Below are positions 27,641 through 36,725 of a DNA stretch of 64,000 bases, one piece after another. Each line of letters starts with the position of its first letter. The stretch's first letter is position 1. The stretch spans positions 124,001 to 188,000 of the forward strand of contig NZ_BOPF01000006.1 in assembly GCF_016863615.1 (NCBI RefSeq), given 5' to 3'. Position numbers and translations under genes: made by a program. Under the pieces are notes generated by a model, which searched no databases, was not told where the DNA came from, and saw nothing but the letters and a program-made list of their open reading frames with translations. The stretch comes from Virgisporangium aliadipatigenens. GTDB taxonomy: Bacteria; Actinomycetota; Actinomycetes; Mycobacteriales; Micromonosporaceae.

Positions 27641-29113
27641 CTACCGGCCCGCTCCGGAGCGCACGAGCAGCATCAGGTCGCGGGAGAGGCCGGCGAGCTG
27701 CGCGGCGGTCTGCTGCGTCTGCGTCGAACTCGCCTCGGTGGCCCGGGTCGCCTGGGCGACGTCGACGACGGCGACGTTGACCTGTTCGACGGCGGTGGTC
27801 TGCTGCTTGGTCGACAGCTCGATCTCGCGGGCGGCCTGGGTGGTGGTCCCGACGAGGTCGGCGATCTGCGCGAACGACTCCGCCACCCGGCCGAACTGCG
27901 CGAACCCGGCGTCGACCGCCTTCGAACCGGTCTCGGTCGCCATGACCGTGGTGTTGACGGCGCCCCGCACGTCGTCGATCAGGCCGCGGATCTCCTTCGT
28001 CGAGCCGCCGACCCGGTCGGCCAGTTTGCGGATCTCGTCGGCGACGACGGCGAACCGCCGCCCGGACTCGCCCGCGCTGGTGGCCTCGATGGTGGCGTTG
28101 ATGGCCAGGATGTTGGTCTGTTCGGCCAGCTCGGAGACGATTTCGAGCACGGCGCCGATCTGCTGCGACTTCTCGCCGAGCTCCAGCATGTGGCGCACGA
28201 TGAGGTCGACCTGCCGGCGGATGGCGTTGATCGCGTCGTTCGCCTGCTCGATGGTGCCGTCTCCGGTGCGCGCCGCGCCCGCCGTCTCGGCGGCCACCAG
28301 GGCGACCCGCTTGGCGCTCTCGGCGATCTGGCGGGAGGTGGCGAGCAGTTCGTTGATCGTGGTGGTGATCTCGCTCATCGCCGTCGCCTCCTCCTTGGCG
28401 CCGGTGGCCTGCTGGCCGGCGACGGACTCCAGTTCGGCGGAGGAGGTCTGGACCTGTCCGACGGCCCGGCCGATCTGGTTGGCGAGGCTGCGGGTGAGCA
28501 GCACGGCGATGAGGATCGCGATGAGGATCGCCACGACGCCGAGGCCGAGCACCAGGAGAACGGCCGCCGCGGCGTCGTCGGTGGAGGCGCGCTTGGCGGC
28601 GTCCAGCCGGTGCGTCATGACTCCGGAGAACGTCGCGATGTCGGCCATCAGCACCTCCCGTTTGGGGGTCATGCGCAGGTCGAACTCCTTCGCCACCGCC
28701 ATCAGGTCCGCACCGCCCGCACGCAGCGAGATCACCGCGTCGAGTGCCTCCTGGTGCGCGTGTTCGGCCTCCTTGACGCGGGTCAGCGGATCACGGGCGT
28801 CGACACCGCGCACCTTGCCCATGAGCGCGTCGACCGTGTTGAGGAACGTCGTGCGTTCCTGGCGCATCTGGTCGAGGTGGCGCTGTTCGCCGGTGAGCAG
28901 GTAGGCCCGGCTGGCGGCGAGCTTGCCGTCGACGGCGGCGATGAGCCGTTCGGTGTCGACGAGGTACACCGCGTCGCGGTCGATCACGTGGTCCTTGCTG
29001 GTGACCGCTGTGTTCAGGGCGAAGGCGGAGACCGCCGCGACGGCGACGGTCAGCAGCACGGACACGCCGAGGGCCGCGGCGATCTTCTGGCTGAAGGTAA
29101 AGCGACGTCCCAT
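27641..29113 (-). CDS. Methyl-accepting chemotaxis protein with CHASE3-like sensor
   Basis: 490 aa. TM1 about 12-34, a helical periplasmic CHASE3-like domain (35-185) and TM2 about 185-208, then a short HAMP-like stretch and the cytoplasmic signalling domain. The hairpin tip, [18 protein letters not shown] and [19 protein letters not shown], is near-consensus, so it should bind CheW and CheA. No C-terminal NWETF pentapeptide. It is the only receptor in the window; the signal is unknown. The C-terminus ends shortly after the methylation helix. Confidence 0.95.
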   Translation of the reverse strand: MGRRFTFSQKIAAALGVSVLLTVAVAAVSAFALNTAVTSKDHVIDRDAVYLVDTERLIAAVDGKLAASRAYLLTGEQRHLDQMRQERTTFLNTVDALMGKVRGVDARDPLTRVKEAEHAHQEALDAVISLRAGGADLMAVAKEFDLRMTPKREVLMADIATFSGVMTHRLDAAKRASTDDAAAAVLLVLGLGVVAILIAILIAVLLTRSLANQIGRAVGQVQTSSAELESVAGQQATGAKEEATAMSEITTTINELLATSRQIAESAKRVALVAAETAGAARTGDGTIEQANDAINAIRRQVDLIVRHMLELGEKSQQIGAVLEIVSELAEQTNILAINATIEATSAGESGRRFAVVADEIRKLADRVGGSTKEIRGLIDDVRGAVNTTVMATETGSKAVDAGFAQFGRVAESFAQIADLVGTTTQAAREIELSTKQQTTAVEQVNVAVVDVAQATRATEASSTQTQQTAAQLAGLSRDLMLLVRSGAGR

Positions 29114-29116
29114 GGT

Positions 29117-30088
29117 TCACGCACTCCCGTCCGGGCTGCCCGGGCCTACCCGGGCGACGACCGCGGCACGCACCGCGGCCATGTCGATCACCGGCCGTGG
29201 CCCGGCCGGCGTGGGCAGCAGGTCGCCGACGAACCCGGTGCTCTTCTGCGCCGGTCCGTCGTGGCGCACCCGCAGGTGTCCGTCGAGGCGCTCGACGGCG
29301 AGGCCGAGCGCGGGGGTGCCGGCGGCGACGAGCAGCCAGCGCGGCGGTTCGGTCGAGCGCTTGCCGCCGAGGAGCGCCGCGAGGTCGAACGCCGGCACCA
29401 CCGACCCGCGCACCCCGACGACGCCGAGCAGTTCGGGGACGGCGCCCGGCAGGCGGGTCGGCGGCCGGTCCACGACCAGGGCCGACACCTCGGAGAGCCG
29501 GACGGCGTAGGCGTCGCCGCCGACCCGCAGGTCCAGCAGGTCGACGTAGCCGTCCTCGATCTCCACCGGCGGCAGCGCGAACGACCGGTCGAACGCGGTG
29601 CGCAGGTCGGCGAGCCGCTCGTGCATGGTCGCCACCGCGCCACCGCTCGCCACCGCCCCGGCCACCCGGCCGCCGCTCGTCGCCGCGCCGGCGGTCCGGG
29701 CGTCGCCGCTCGTGGCTGCGCCGGCCGTCCCGGCGCTGCCGCTGGCCGCCGTGCCGGCGGTCCGGGCGTCGCCGCTCGTCGCCGCGCAGGCGGTCTCCAC
29801 GGTGCCGCTGGTCGCTGCGTCGGCGGTCCCGGCATCGCTGCTGGTCGCGGTGCCGGCCGTGCGCGCGTCGTCGCGCGTCGCTACGTCGGCCGTCCCGACC
29901 GGCCGGGCGTCCGAGGGCGGCGCGCCGGCCGCTTCGACGGGCCGGGCGTCCGGCGAAGGTGCCGCGGTCTCGGGCGGCCAGGTGTCCGGGGGAGGGGAGG
30001 CGGCGGGCGGCCAGGTCTCCGGGGGATGCGCGGCGGTCGCGGGAGGCCAGGCGTCCGGGGGCGGTCCGGCGACCGGGAAGCGGTTCAT
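29117..30088 (-). CDS. CheW-like coupling protein with long N-terminal tail
   Basis: 323 aa. The CheW domain occupies about 178-315 (DLLDLRVGGDAYAVRLSEV, GVVGVRGSVVPAFDLAALLG). The first 150 residues are a Pro-rich opening with repeated PPDTWPP units and then Ala/Thr/Ser repeats around GDARTAG, probably disordered. It should couple the receptor to CheA. The ATG overlaps the cheR stop (ATGA). The in-frame extension beyond this start reads antisense to nothing conserved and is rejected. Confidence 0.88.
   Translation of the reverse strand: MNRFPVAGPPPDAWPPATAAHPPETWPPAASPPPDTWPPETAAPSPDARPVEAAGAPPSDARPVGTADVATRDDARTAGTATSSDAGTADAATSGTVETACAATSGDARTAGTAASGSAGTAGAATSGDARTAGAATSGGRVAGAVASGGAVATMHERLADLRTAFDRSFALPPVEIEDGYVDLLDLRVGGDAYAVRLSEVSALVVDRPPTRLPGAVPELLGVVGVRGSVVPAFDLAALLGGKRSTEPPRWLLVAAGTPALGLAVERLDGHLRVRHDGPAQKSTGFVGDLLPTPAGPRPVIDMAAVRAAVVARVGPGSPDGSA
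29639..29911 (-). repeat. Degenerate repeats in the CheW N-terminal tail
   Basis: DNA coding for residues about 60-150 of the coupling protein, with recurring units encoding DARTAGAATSG-like sequence every 11-13 codons. Coding repeats, not a CRISPR. Confidence 0.7.
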
Positions 30089-31452
30089 CCGCACGCCCGC
30101 AGTTCCGCGCGGCACAGCGCGATCAGCGCCGCCCGGCTGAACCCGCCGCCGAACAGCAGCAGCCGCCGGTCGTCCTCGCAGCTGAGCAGCCGCAGGGCGT
30201 CCTCGAGTTCGCGGCGGGCGAGGTCGCGGTCGCCGTCGCGGCGGGCGAGCAGCCCGAGGCGCAGCCGCGGCAGCGCGAACCCGGGGTCGAGGTAGGCCGC
30301 CCGCCGGTCGTGTTCGGCCGCGCCGTGCTTGTCGCCGTCGCCCTCGCGGCAGAGCGCGAGCAGGTAGTGCGCACCGGCGTGCATGCCGTCGCGTTCGAGC
30401 AGGCGGCGGCAGAGCGCCTCGGCGCGGTCCAGGCGGCCGTGCTGGATGAGCAGCGCGGCGTGCGTGACCAGCAGCTCGTCGGTGCCGTCGCCCATGGACT
30501 CGACGAGGTGCAGCGCGCCGTCGAAGCGTTCGGCGCGCAGCAGTGCGAGCACCCGCTCCCAGGTGTCGGGCGGGCGCCGCACCACCGGCGGGGCAGCGGC
30601 CGGTGGGGCCGGCGGCGCCGGCGGAGGCAGTTCCTGCACGGCCGGCTCGCGCTGGTAGTAGAACGTGTCGTGGCTGTGCCGGAGGGTGAGTTCGGCGACG
30701 CGGCCGTGGGCGACCTCGGCGTGGCCGAGGAAGAGGAACCCGCCGGGCGCGAGCGCCTCGACCAGCCGGGCCGTGGCGGCGCGGATCTGCGGGCCGGTGA
30801 AGTACATGATGGCGTTCCGGCAGAAGATCACGTCGTAGGTGCCGGGCCGCAGCAGCTCCGGTTCGTCGTCGGCGAGGTTGCCCACGGCGAAGCGGACGAG
30901 GCCGGTCAGGTCGGCGTCGGGGGTGATGCGGTCGCCGGAGCCGTGGAACCAGCGGCTGCGCGCCGACGGTGGCGTGGCGCGCATCGACCATTCGGCGTAC
31001 CGGGCGCGGCGGGCGCGTTCGACCATGGACGGGTCGAGGTCGACGCCGACGATCTGCACGTCCCAGCCGCCGCGCGGCACGCGCTCGCGCACCACCGTGG
31101 CCATCGTGTAGGCCTCCTCGCCGGAGGAGCACGCGGCGGAGAGCAGGCGCAGGCGGCGTTCCCCGGCCCGCCGGGCGAGGCGCTCCGGGAGCACCACCTC
31201 GCGCAGGGCGTCGAACTGTTCCGGGTTCCGGAAGAAGTAGGTCTCGTTGATGGTCAGTTCCCGCGCCAGGGCACCGACCTCGGACCCGGCGGCGCGCTCG
31301 CGGACCAGACCCGCGAGATAGGCGTCCGCGCTCAGCCCGGTCGCGGACATCCTCCGGTCGAGGATCTCCGCCAGCTTCTCCGGGGGAACGTCCGTGAGCG
31401 CCAGCCCGATCCGCCGGGTCAGCACCTCACGGAAGCGTTCCGTCCGGTTCAC
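30085..31452 (-). CDS. cheR: CheR methyltransferase with C-terminal TPR region
   Basis: 455 aa. CheR N-terminal helical domain, then a SAM-binding domain with LSAACSSGEEAYTMA and the conserved ELTINETYFFRNPEQF segment and FCRNAIMYF. After a Pro/Ala linker (about 285-305), 150 helical residues fit tetratricopeptide repeats (RVLALLRAERFDGALHLVE, HGRLDRAEALCRRLLER). CheR-TPR proteins are typical of non-flagellar chemosensory systems such as FrzF. GTG start overlaps the cheW stop. Confidence 0.94.
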   Translation of the reverse strand: MNRTERFREVLTRRIGLALTDVPPEKLAEILDRRMSATGLSADAYLAGLVRERAAGSEVGALARELTINETYFFRNPEQFDALREVVLPERLARRAGERRLRLLSAACSSGEEAYTMATVVRERVPRGGWDVQIVGVDLDPSMVERARRARYAEWSMRATPPSARSRWFHGSGDRITPDADLTGLVRFAVGNLADDEPELLRPGTYDVIFCRNAIMYFTGPQIRAATARLVEALAPGGFLFLGHAEVAHGRVAELTLRHSHDTFYYQREPAVQELPPPAPPAPPAAAPPVVRRPPDTWERVLALLRAERFDGALHLVESMGDGTDELLVTHAALLIQHGRLDRAEALCRRLLERDGMHAGAHYLLALCREGDGDKHGAAEHDRRAAYLDPGFALPRLRLGLLARRDGDRDLARRELEDALRLLSCEDDRRLLLFGGGFSRAALIALCRAELRACG

Positions 31453-31892
31453 CGGTCGGGCTCCAGCGCGTCCCAGGTGTCGCCCGGGAGGGCCCGCGCG
31501 GCGTCGAGGAAGAGCGTCGGCTCCCCGTCCACCGCCGCGAACGCCGTCACCCCGGCCACGCTGCGCAGCAACGGCGGCAACTCGCGCCACACCTGTTCCG
31601 GCACGGTGCGGATGCCGATCACCTCGTCGACCGCGAACGCGTACGGCTGCCCACGGCCGACCATCACCAGCCGGGCGCTCGGGAGGTCGCCCCCGGGCGA
31701 GTCCCCGTCGAGGAGCGCGCCGACGCTCAGCACCGGTGCCGGCGCGCCGCGGATGACGGCCACGCCGGTGACGTACGCGGGGACGCCGGCGAGCGCGCGG
31801 ACGGGCTGCGGGCGCATGGTCTCGACGACCTGCTCCAGGCCGACGGCGCACACGTGCCGCCGAGCCCTGAAGACCAGCGCCTGCCTGCTCAA
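31449..31892 (-). CDS. cheW: CheW-like coupling protein, first gene of chemosensory operon
   Basis: 147 aa single-domain CheW: VFRARRHVCAVGLEQVVETMRP, then YVTGVAVIRGAPAPVLSVGALL. TTG start follows a GGGGGCGG stretch; no better in-frame start exists. The second CheW-like protein of the operon is larger, so the two may join different array positions. Stop overlaps the cheR start (GTGA). Confidence 0.87.
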   Translation of the reverse strand: MSRQALVFRARRHVCAVGLEQVVETMRPQPVRALAGVPAYVTGVAVIRGAPAPVLSVGALLDGDSPGGDLPSARLVMVGRGQPYAFAVDEVIGIRTVPEQVWRELPPLLRSVAGVTAFAAVDGEPTLFLDAARALPGDTWDALEPDR

Positions 31893-31930
31893 ACGCCGCC
31901 CCCGTCGCGTCCGCGTCCGTCCGTCAGGTC

Positions 31931-31958
31931 AGACTAGGCGGATTCTGCGGCGTTTTGA
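31931..31958 (-). promoter_or_regulatory. Candidate promoter of the chemosensory operon
   Basis: Minus strand: TCAAAA (31953-31958), 16 bases, TAGTCT (31931-31936), about 40 bases before the TTG start. The sequence overlapping and downstream of the -10 shares a 13-of-14 match with the promoter at 11641-11654. Confidence 0.4.
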
Positions 31959-31962
31959 GAGC

Positions 31963-32262
31963 TTAAGTCGGTTCCGCAACCGAGGCCGGCTCCGGCTCGG
32001 GTTCGGGCGCGGGAGCGCGCAGGTATCCGATCGCGAAGCCGGTCACGAAGAAGCCGGCGATCTGGGCCGCGGCGGCCGGCCACGGCTCGGACAGCGGCGC
32101 GAGCACCGCCATCCCGGCCCCGAGCTGAACGGCCGCCACGACGGCGACGCGCCGCAGCGGTGCCGGTTCCGGCCTCAGGACCATCCACAGTGGAGTGATG
32201 ATGACCGCCAGCCGCACGAGATCGAGAACGAACTCGGCGGCTGCCGACTCGGACCACAGCAT
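31963..32262 (-). CDS. Small membrane protein
   Basis: 99 aa with two or three hydrophobic segments (about 10-30, 38-58 and 62-82) and a Pro/Glu-rich tail APEPEPEPASVAEPT. ATG 32262 has GGGGG five bases upstream and is preferred to TTG 32274. Not recognised. It lies on the same strand as, and upstream of, the chemosensory operon, with that operon's candidate promoter in the gap. Confidence 0.65.
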   Translation of the reverse strand: MLWSESAAAEFVLDLVRLAVIITPLWMVLRPEPAPLRRVAVVAAVQLGAGMAVLAPLSEPWPAAAAQIAGFFVTGFAIGYLRAPAPEPEPEPASVAEPT

Positions 32263-32282
32263 CGGAACCCCCAACGGCGCAC

Positions 32283-32300
32283 CGTAGTCGAACTACTACG
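32283..32300. promoter_or_regulatory. Palindrome CGTAGT-N6-ACTACG
   Basis: An inverted repeat in the gap before the small membrane-protein gene, with a nested GTAGT-CGA-ACTAC. AT-richer than its surroundings. Probably an operator or part of the promoter; it could also be a weak hairpin downstream of the penicillin-binding protein gene. Confidence 0.4.
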
Positions 32301-32350
32301 ATATGCTGTCGGGCCGATGATCACCGTGAATGAATCTTTCGCCTGACCGG

Positions 32351-34615
32351 TCAGCCTCCCGGGCGGCAGTTCGGCTGCCCCGGACGGCAGCCCCCGCCCG
32401 GGGGTCGCCCGCCGGGAGTCCCACCCGCCGACGGTGCCGGCCGCGGCGCCTTCGGTGCCCCGAACGACAGCCCGGAACTCGGCTTGCCGAACTGGATCGC
32501 CGGCTTGCCCTGCATGCCGTCGCGCAGCGTCGCGGCCACGGCCGGGTTCACCTGGTCGTGCTTGAACACCTTGGGCGTGCGCGGGTAGTCCGGGTCGGTG
32601 ATCACCCCGAAGACGGAGAGCTGCTTGGTGAACACCTCGAACGTGGCCGACTTCTCCGAGTCCGTGGTGCCCGTCTTGCCGGCGATCGGCCAGCTGCTGA
32701 GGAACTGGCCCTTCATGCCGGTGGCCGTACCGCCGGCGCAGCGGTCCCACTGGGACTTGTCGCCGACGGGGCAGCGCGCCGCGTCGGTGGCCGCGCGGGC
32801 CACGTCCTCGGACATCACCTGCTCGCACTTGGCCGCCCCGCCCTCGACCTTGGCGCCGCCGCTGATCTCGGTGATCTCCTCGATCGGCGTGGGCGTGCAG
32901 TACTTGCCGTCGGCGGCGAGGGTGGCGTAGGCGTTCGCCATCTCCAGCGGCGTCTGGATCGACACGCCCAGGGTGAAGGCGCCCCACTGGACGGCGGACT
33001 TCGGGTTGTCGCCGAAGCCGCGGTCCTCGTCGGAGTGGAATCGGATGCCCATCGACTTGGCCGTCTCGACGACCTTGTCCGCGCCGACCTTCTCCTGCAG
33101 CGGCACGAAGAAGGTGTTGGTCGAGGAGCCGAAGGCGGTCCACATGTTCTTGATGCCCTGGCCGTTGCCGCCGGAGTTCTTCGGGCAGTAGTACACCGTG
33201 CCGGGGCAGGCCGCCGGGCTGCCGCGTTCGAGGATGTACTTGGTGGTCACCGGCGACGGGGTGTCCGCCTCGTAGTCGAGCTGGATGCCCTGCTTGAGCG
33301 CGGTAACCAGGGTGAAGATCTTGAACACCGAGCCGACCTGGTAGCCCTGGATGTCGGCACCGCCGCTCAGCAGCGGCACGGTCGTGTTCGGGTAGTTGCC
33401 CTTGACGCCGCGGGCCTTCTTGGTGGGCTCGGTGTTGATGCCGTTGCCGCTCTGGTCGTTGCTGTAGTTGCGGTTGGCGGCCAGCATCCGCACCTTGCCG
33501 GTACCCGGTTCGGTGGCGGCGAGCATGAGCGCCTCGGAGGGGTCGCGCTTGCCCATGTACTGCTCGATGTTGCGCTTGGCGCCCGCCTGGGTCTGGATGT
33601 CCAGGGTGGTGACGATCTTGTAGCCGCGGGAACGGAGCCTGTTCTCCCGCTCGTAGCGGTCGGCGCCGAAGGCCTCCTGCTCGTTCCACCAGCGGATCAT
33701 GTAGTCGCAGAAGAAGCCGGCGCCCAGGTCGGTGCGCTGCACCTCGCCGCAGCCCTCGGGGGTGCGCTCGCCCTTGATGTTCAGCTCGATCTTCTGCGCC
33801 TCGTCGGCCTGCTGCTGGGTGATCTTGCCAAGCTTCACCAGCTGGTTCAGCACGTACACGCGGCGTTCGAGCGCCTTGGGCCGCTTCTTCTCGTCGGCCG
33901 GGTCGTACGCCGACGGCGCCTGCACCAGGCCGGCCAGCAGGGCGGCCTCCTCGAGCTTCAGCTCCGAGGGCGGCTTGCCGAAGTAGACCTGCGACGCCGC
34001 GTAGATCCCGTACGCGTTGTGCCCGAACGAGGCGATGTTCAGGTAGCGCTCGAGGATCTGCTCCTTGTTGAGCTTCTTCTCCAGGGCCAGCGCGCGCTTG
34101 ATCTCGGCCAGCTTGCGGGCCGGCGTCTTCTCCGTCGCGGCCAGCACCTGCTGCGGCGTCTTCGCGGTGTACCCGATCACCTGACGCACGTACTGCATGG
34201 TGAGCGTCGAGGCACCCTGCGCCACCCCGTCGGACTGCTGGTTGGCGACGAACGCGCGCGCCACACCCTTGAAGTCCACGCCGTTGTGGTCGTAGAACCG
34301 GATGTCCTCGGAGGCGACCAACGCGTCGCGCATGATCGGCGCGACCTCGGAGATCGGAACGTCGTGCCGGTTCTCGTCGTACAGGTACGTGAGCAGGGTC
34401 TTGCCGTCGCTCGCGTAGACCTCACTGATCTGCGGTGCCGGCAGCACGTCGAGATCCGTCGGCAGACTGTCGAACGTGTCCGCACCCGCCTTGGCGGCGA
34501 GGCCGCCCATGGCGACCGCGGGGAAGGCCGCAGCAGCGACCACCAAACCGGCCAAAAGCCCACAAACCAGCAGCGATGCGCCGTTTGCGAGCAGGCTGTG
34601 GTCACGCTTGCGCAT
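32351..34615 (-). CDS. Class A penicillin-binding protein (transglycosylase/transpeptidase)
   Basis: 754 aa bifunctional peptidoglycan synthase. One N-terminal membrane anchor (about 12-40). The GT51 domain has catalytic Glu103 in SEDIRFYDHNG and QGASTLTMQ at 133-141. The transpeptidase has Ser429-x-x-Lys432 (GSVFK), Ser498-x-Asn500 (SSTN) and KTGTT near 655. The last 40 residues are Gly/Pro-rich and disordered, as in PonA-type proteins. Works outside the membrane on lipid II and stem peptides. Shares a 164-base divergent region with the mannosyltransferase gene. Confidence 0.95.
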   Translation of the reverse strand: MRKRDHSLLANGASLLVCGLLAGLVVAAAAFPAVAMGGLAAKAGADTFDSLPTDLDVLPAPQISEVYASDGKTLLTYLYDENRHDVPISEVAPIMRDALVASEDIRFYDHNGVDFKGVARAFVANQQSDGVAQGASTLTMQYVRQVIGYTAKTPQQVLAATEKTPARKLAEIKRALALEKKLNKEQILERYLNIASFGHNAYGIYAASQVYFGKPPSELKLEEAALLAGLVQAPSAYDPADEKKRPKALERRVYVLNQLVKLGKITQQQADEAQKIELNIKGERTPEGCGEVQRTDLGAGFFCDYMIRWWNEQEAFGADRYERENRLRSRGYKIVTTLDIQTQAGAKRNIEQYMGKRDPSEALMLAATEPGTGKVRMLAANRNYSNDQSGNGINTEPTKKARGVKGNYPNTTVPLLSGGADIQGYQVGSVFKIFTLVTALKQGIQLDYEADTPSPVTTKYILERGSPAACPGTVYYCPKNSGGNGQGIKNMWTAFGSSTNTFFVPLQEKVGADKVVETAKSMGIRFHSDEDRGFGDNPKSAVQWGAFTLGVSIQTPLEMANAYATLAADGKYCTPTPIEEITEISGGAKVEGGAAKCEQVMSEDVARAATDAARCPVGDKSQWDRCAGGTATGMKGQFLSSWPIAGKTGTTDSEKSATFEVFTKQLSVFGVITDPDYPRTPKVFKHDQVNPAVAATLRDGMQGKPAIQFGKPSSGLSFGAPKAPRPAPSAGGTPGGRPPGGGCRPGQPNCRPGG

Positions 34616-34779
34616 GGCGACGCCCTTCCCCTGAACCCAACATGCCTAAACCCTAGGACGCCGTTCATAACGAAAGGGTTGTCGGGGACCCCTGTGTGCA
34701 CCGTTTCATCGGGTTTCGCGCCCTACGGGGTCGGGGCTGTACCGTGCGTGCTGATCGGCGCAGCGAGAGGACGGCGTGG

Positions 34780-36069
34780 ATGAACCGACCGGTGCCCGGA
34801 GTCGACGAGAGCCCCGACGCGGAGGTCGCCGGAACACCCGTTCGCGAGGAGCCGGCCGCCGAGAACGTCGCCGAAAGTCCCGCCGACAGCCCGCAATCGC
34901 CGCCCGGGGCCTGGGCGCTGTGGCGGCCGTCGGTGGTGGCGGGCGCGTGTACGTGGGTGGCCGGGCTGGTGCTCTACGTGCTGGCGACGGTCGTGGCGTG
35001 GTTCCCGGTCGACGGCACCCAGGGGGTCGCGCCGGCGCCGATCGGCTTCCGTCCGATTCTCGACTCCTGGGCCAAGTGGGACACCGTCTGGTACGTCATG
35101 ATCGCGGAGTCCGGCTACCAGTCGGACTCCCGCGCGGCGGCGTTCTTCCCGCTGTACCCGATGACCGTCCGGGTCGTGCGCACCGTGCTGTTCATCGACA
35201 CGTTCCCGGCGGCGATCCTGGTGTCGCTGGTGTGCGCGCTGGTGGCGCTGATCCTGGTGCACCGGTTCGTCAGCGAGGCGATCGACTCGGCGCACGCCCG
35301 CCGCACGACGTGGTACCTGCTGGCGTTCCCGACCGGGTTCTACCTCGTGGCGGCCTACAACGAGTCGATGTTCATCGCGCTGCTGGTCGGGTCGCTGTAC
35401 TGCATGCGCCGCGGGCACTGGTGGACGGCGGCCGTGCTGGCCGGGTTCAGCGGCGCCACGCGCATGATCGGGGTGGTGCTCGGGCTGGCGTTCGTCTACG
35501 AATACCTGCGGCAGCGCGGGTTCTCGCTACGGAAGGTGGGCGTCGAGGCGCTCGCCGTCACGCTGATCCCCGTCGGGCTCGCGCTCTACATGCTGTATCT
35601 CTGGAACGCCTTCGGCGACGCGATGTACTTCAACGAGGCGCAGAAGGCGTGGTTCCGCGAGGGCTACCAGTGGCCGTGGACCACGGTCGCCGACACGTGG
35701 GAACTCATCGCGACGAGTACGAGCTGGCTCGACCCCAACACGGTCCGCAACATGTACAACCTGCTGACCGTGCTGATCGGGCTGGTGTTCCTGGTGCTGG
35801 CGCTGGTCGGACCCTGGAAGCTCGGCCGGGAGAACGCCTACCTGGTGATCTTCTCGGTCTTCGTGATCATGCTGCCGGTGCTCAGCCCGATCCACAGTTA
35901 CTATCCGTTGAGTTCGATGGTGCGCTACGTGCTGGAATGCCTGCCGATCTTCATGGTGCTGGCGAGGATGGGCCGCAGTCCCACGTTCCACCAGATCTTC
36001 TTGACCGCGACCGTCGGCCTGCAGGGCGTCGCGATCGTCTCCTTCGTGCAGGACAAGTTCGTCGGCTAG
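34780..36069 (+). CDS. PIG-V-like membrane mannosyltransferase
   Basis: 429 aa integral membrane glycosyltransferase. The first 50 residues are an acidic, Pro-rich cytosolic tail; about ten hydrophobic segments follow. The DSWAKWDTVWYVMIAESGY motif near residue 85 and FFPLYPM are typical of the GPI mannosyltransferase II (PIG-V)-like family, which in actinobacteria use polyprenyl-phosphate-mannose on the outer face. GAGAGGA precedes ATG 34780. Acceptor unknown. Convergent with the response regulator gene, overlapping by 4 bases. Confidence 0.88.
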   Translation: MNRPVPGVDESPDAEVAGTPVREEPAAENVAESPADSPQSPPGAWALWRPSVVAGACTWVAGLVLYVLATVVAWFPVDGTQGVAPAPIGFRPILDSWAKWDTVWYVMIAESGYQSDSRAAAFFPLYPMTVRVVRTVLFIDTFPAAILVSLVCALVALILVHRFVSEAIDSAHARRTTWYLLAFPTGFYLVAAYNESMFIALLVGSLYCMRRGHWWTAAVLAGFSGATRMIGVVLGLAFVYEYLRQRGFSLRKVGVEALAVTLIPVGLALYMLYLWNAFGDAMYFNEAQKAWFREGYQWPWTTVADTWELIATSTSWLDPNTVRNMYNLLTVLIGLVFLVLALVGPWKLGRENAYLVIFSVFVIMLPVLSPIHSYYPLSSMVRYVLECLPIFMVLARMGRSPTFHQIFLTATVGLQGVAIVSFVQDKFVG

Positions 36070-36725
36070 GAGCGCCGGCGGCTGTCCTCGAGGTAGCGCA
36101 GCACGGCGGTGACCCGGCGGTCGACGCTGTCGCTCGGGTTGAGGTCCAGCTTCTGGAAGATGCTGCGGATGTGCTTGTGCACGGCACCCTCGGTGACGAA
36201 GAGGCGTTCGGCGATGGCGCCGTTGCCCAGCCCCTCGGCCATGATGGCCAGCACCTCCTGCTCGCGGGCGCTCAGCCGGTCCAGGCCGGCGTCCGGCCGG
36301 GTGCGCGTCAGCAGCTGCGCCACCACCTCCGGGTCGACCGCGGTGCCGCCGTCGGCCACCCGGTGCAGCGCCTCCAGGAACTGCTCCACCCGCCCCACGC
36401 GCTCCTTGAGCAGGTAGCCGAGGCCGCTCGCGCCGGCGCTGAGCAGTTCCGTGGCGAAGGCCTGCTCGACGTAGGCCGACAGGACCAGGACGGCGAGGTC
36501 GGGGCGACGGCGCCGGGCCTCGACGGCGGCCCGGATGCCCTCGTCGGTGTGCGTCGGCGGCATCCGCACGTCGACGATCGCGACGTCGGGCTTGTGCTCG
36601 TCGACCGCCTCCAGGAACGGCTCGGGCCGCTCCGTCTTCGCCACCACGTCCAGGCCCTCGGCGCGCAGCAGCAGGGCCAGGCCCTCCCGCAGCAGCGGGT
36701 CGTCCTCGGCGATCACGATCCGCAC
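36066..36725 (-). CDS. NarL/LuxR family response regulator
   Basis: 219 aa. Receiver domain with acidic pocket EDD (8-10) and phospho-acceptor Asp in IVDVRMP (about residue 52), and a LuxR-type helix-turn-helix (LSAREQEVLAIMAEGLGNGAIA then TEGAVHKHIRSIFQKL) at about 150-205. Phosphorylated by the histidine kinase whose gene overlaps its start by 13 bases. Likely target is the divergent small gene and ABC exporter. Confidence 0.93.
   Translation of the reverse strand: MRIVIAEDDPLLREGLALLLRAEGLDVVAKTERPEPFLEAVDEHKPDVAIVDVRMPPTHTDEGIRAAVEARRRRPDLAVLVLSAYVEQAFATELLSAGASGLGYLLKERVGRVEQFLEALHRVADGGTAVDPEVVAQLLTRTRPDAGLDRLSAREQEVLAIMAEGLGNGAIAERLFVTEGAVHKHIRSIFQKLDLNPSDSVDRRVTAVLRYLEDSRRRS

Noticed and set aside
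29639-29911. Possible CRISPR or tandem-repeat array
   Set aside because: Repeats are degenerate, in frame and encode the Ala/Thr/Ser tail of the CheW-like protein; no constant direct repeat or unique spacers.
32330-34783. Long plus-strand open frame over the penicillin-binding protein gene
   Set aside because: Shadow of the minus-strand gene; composition of Val/Arg/Gly/Asp without motifs.
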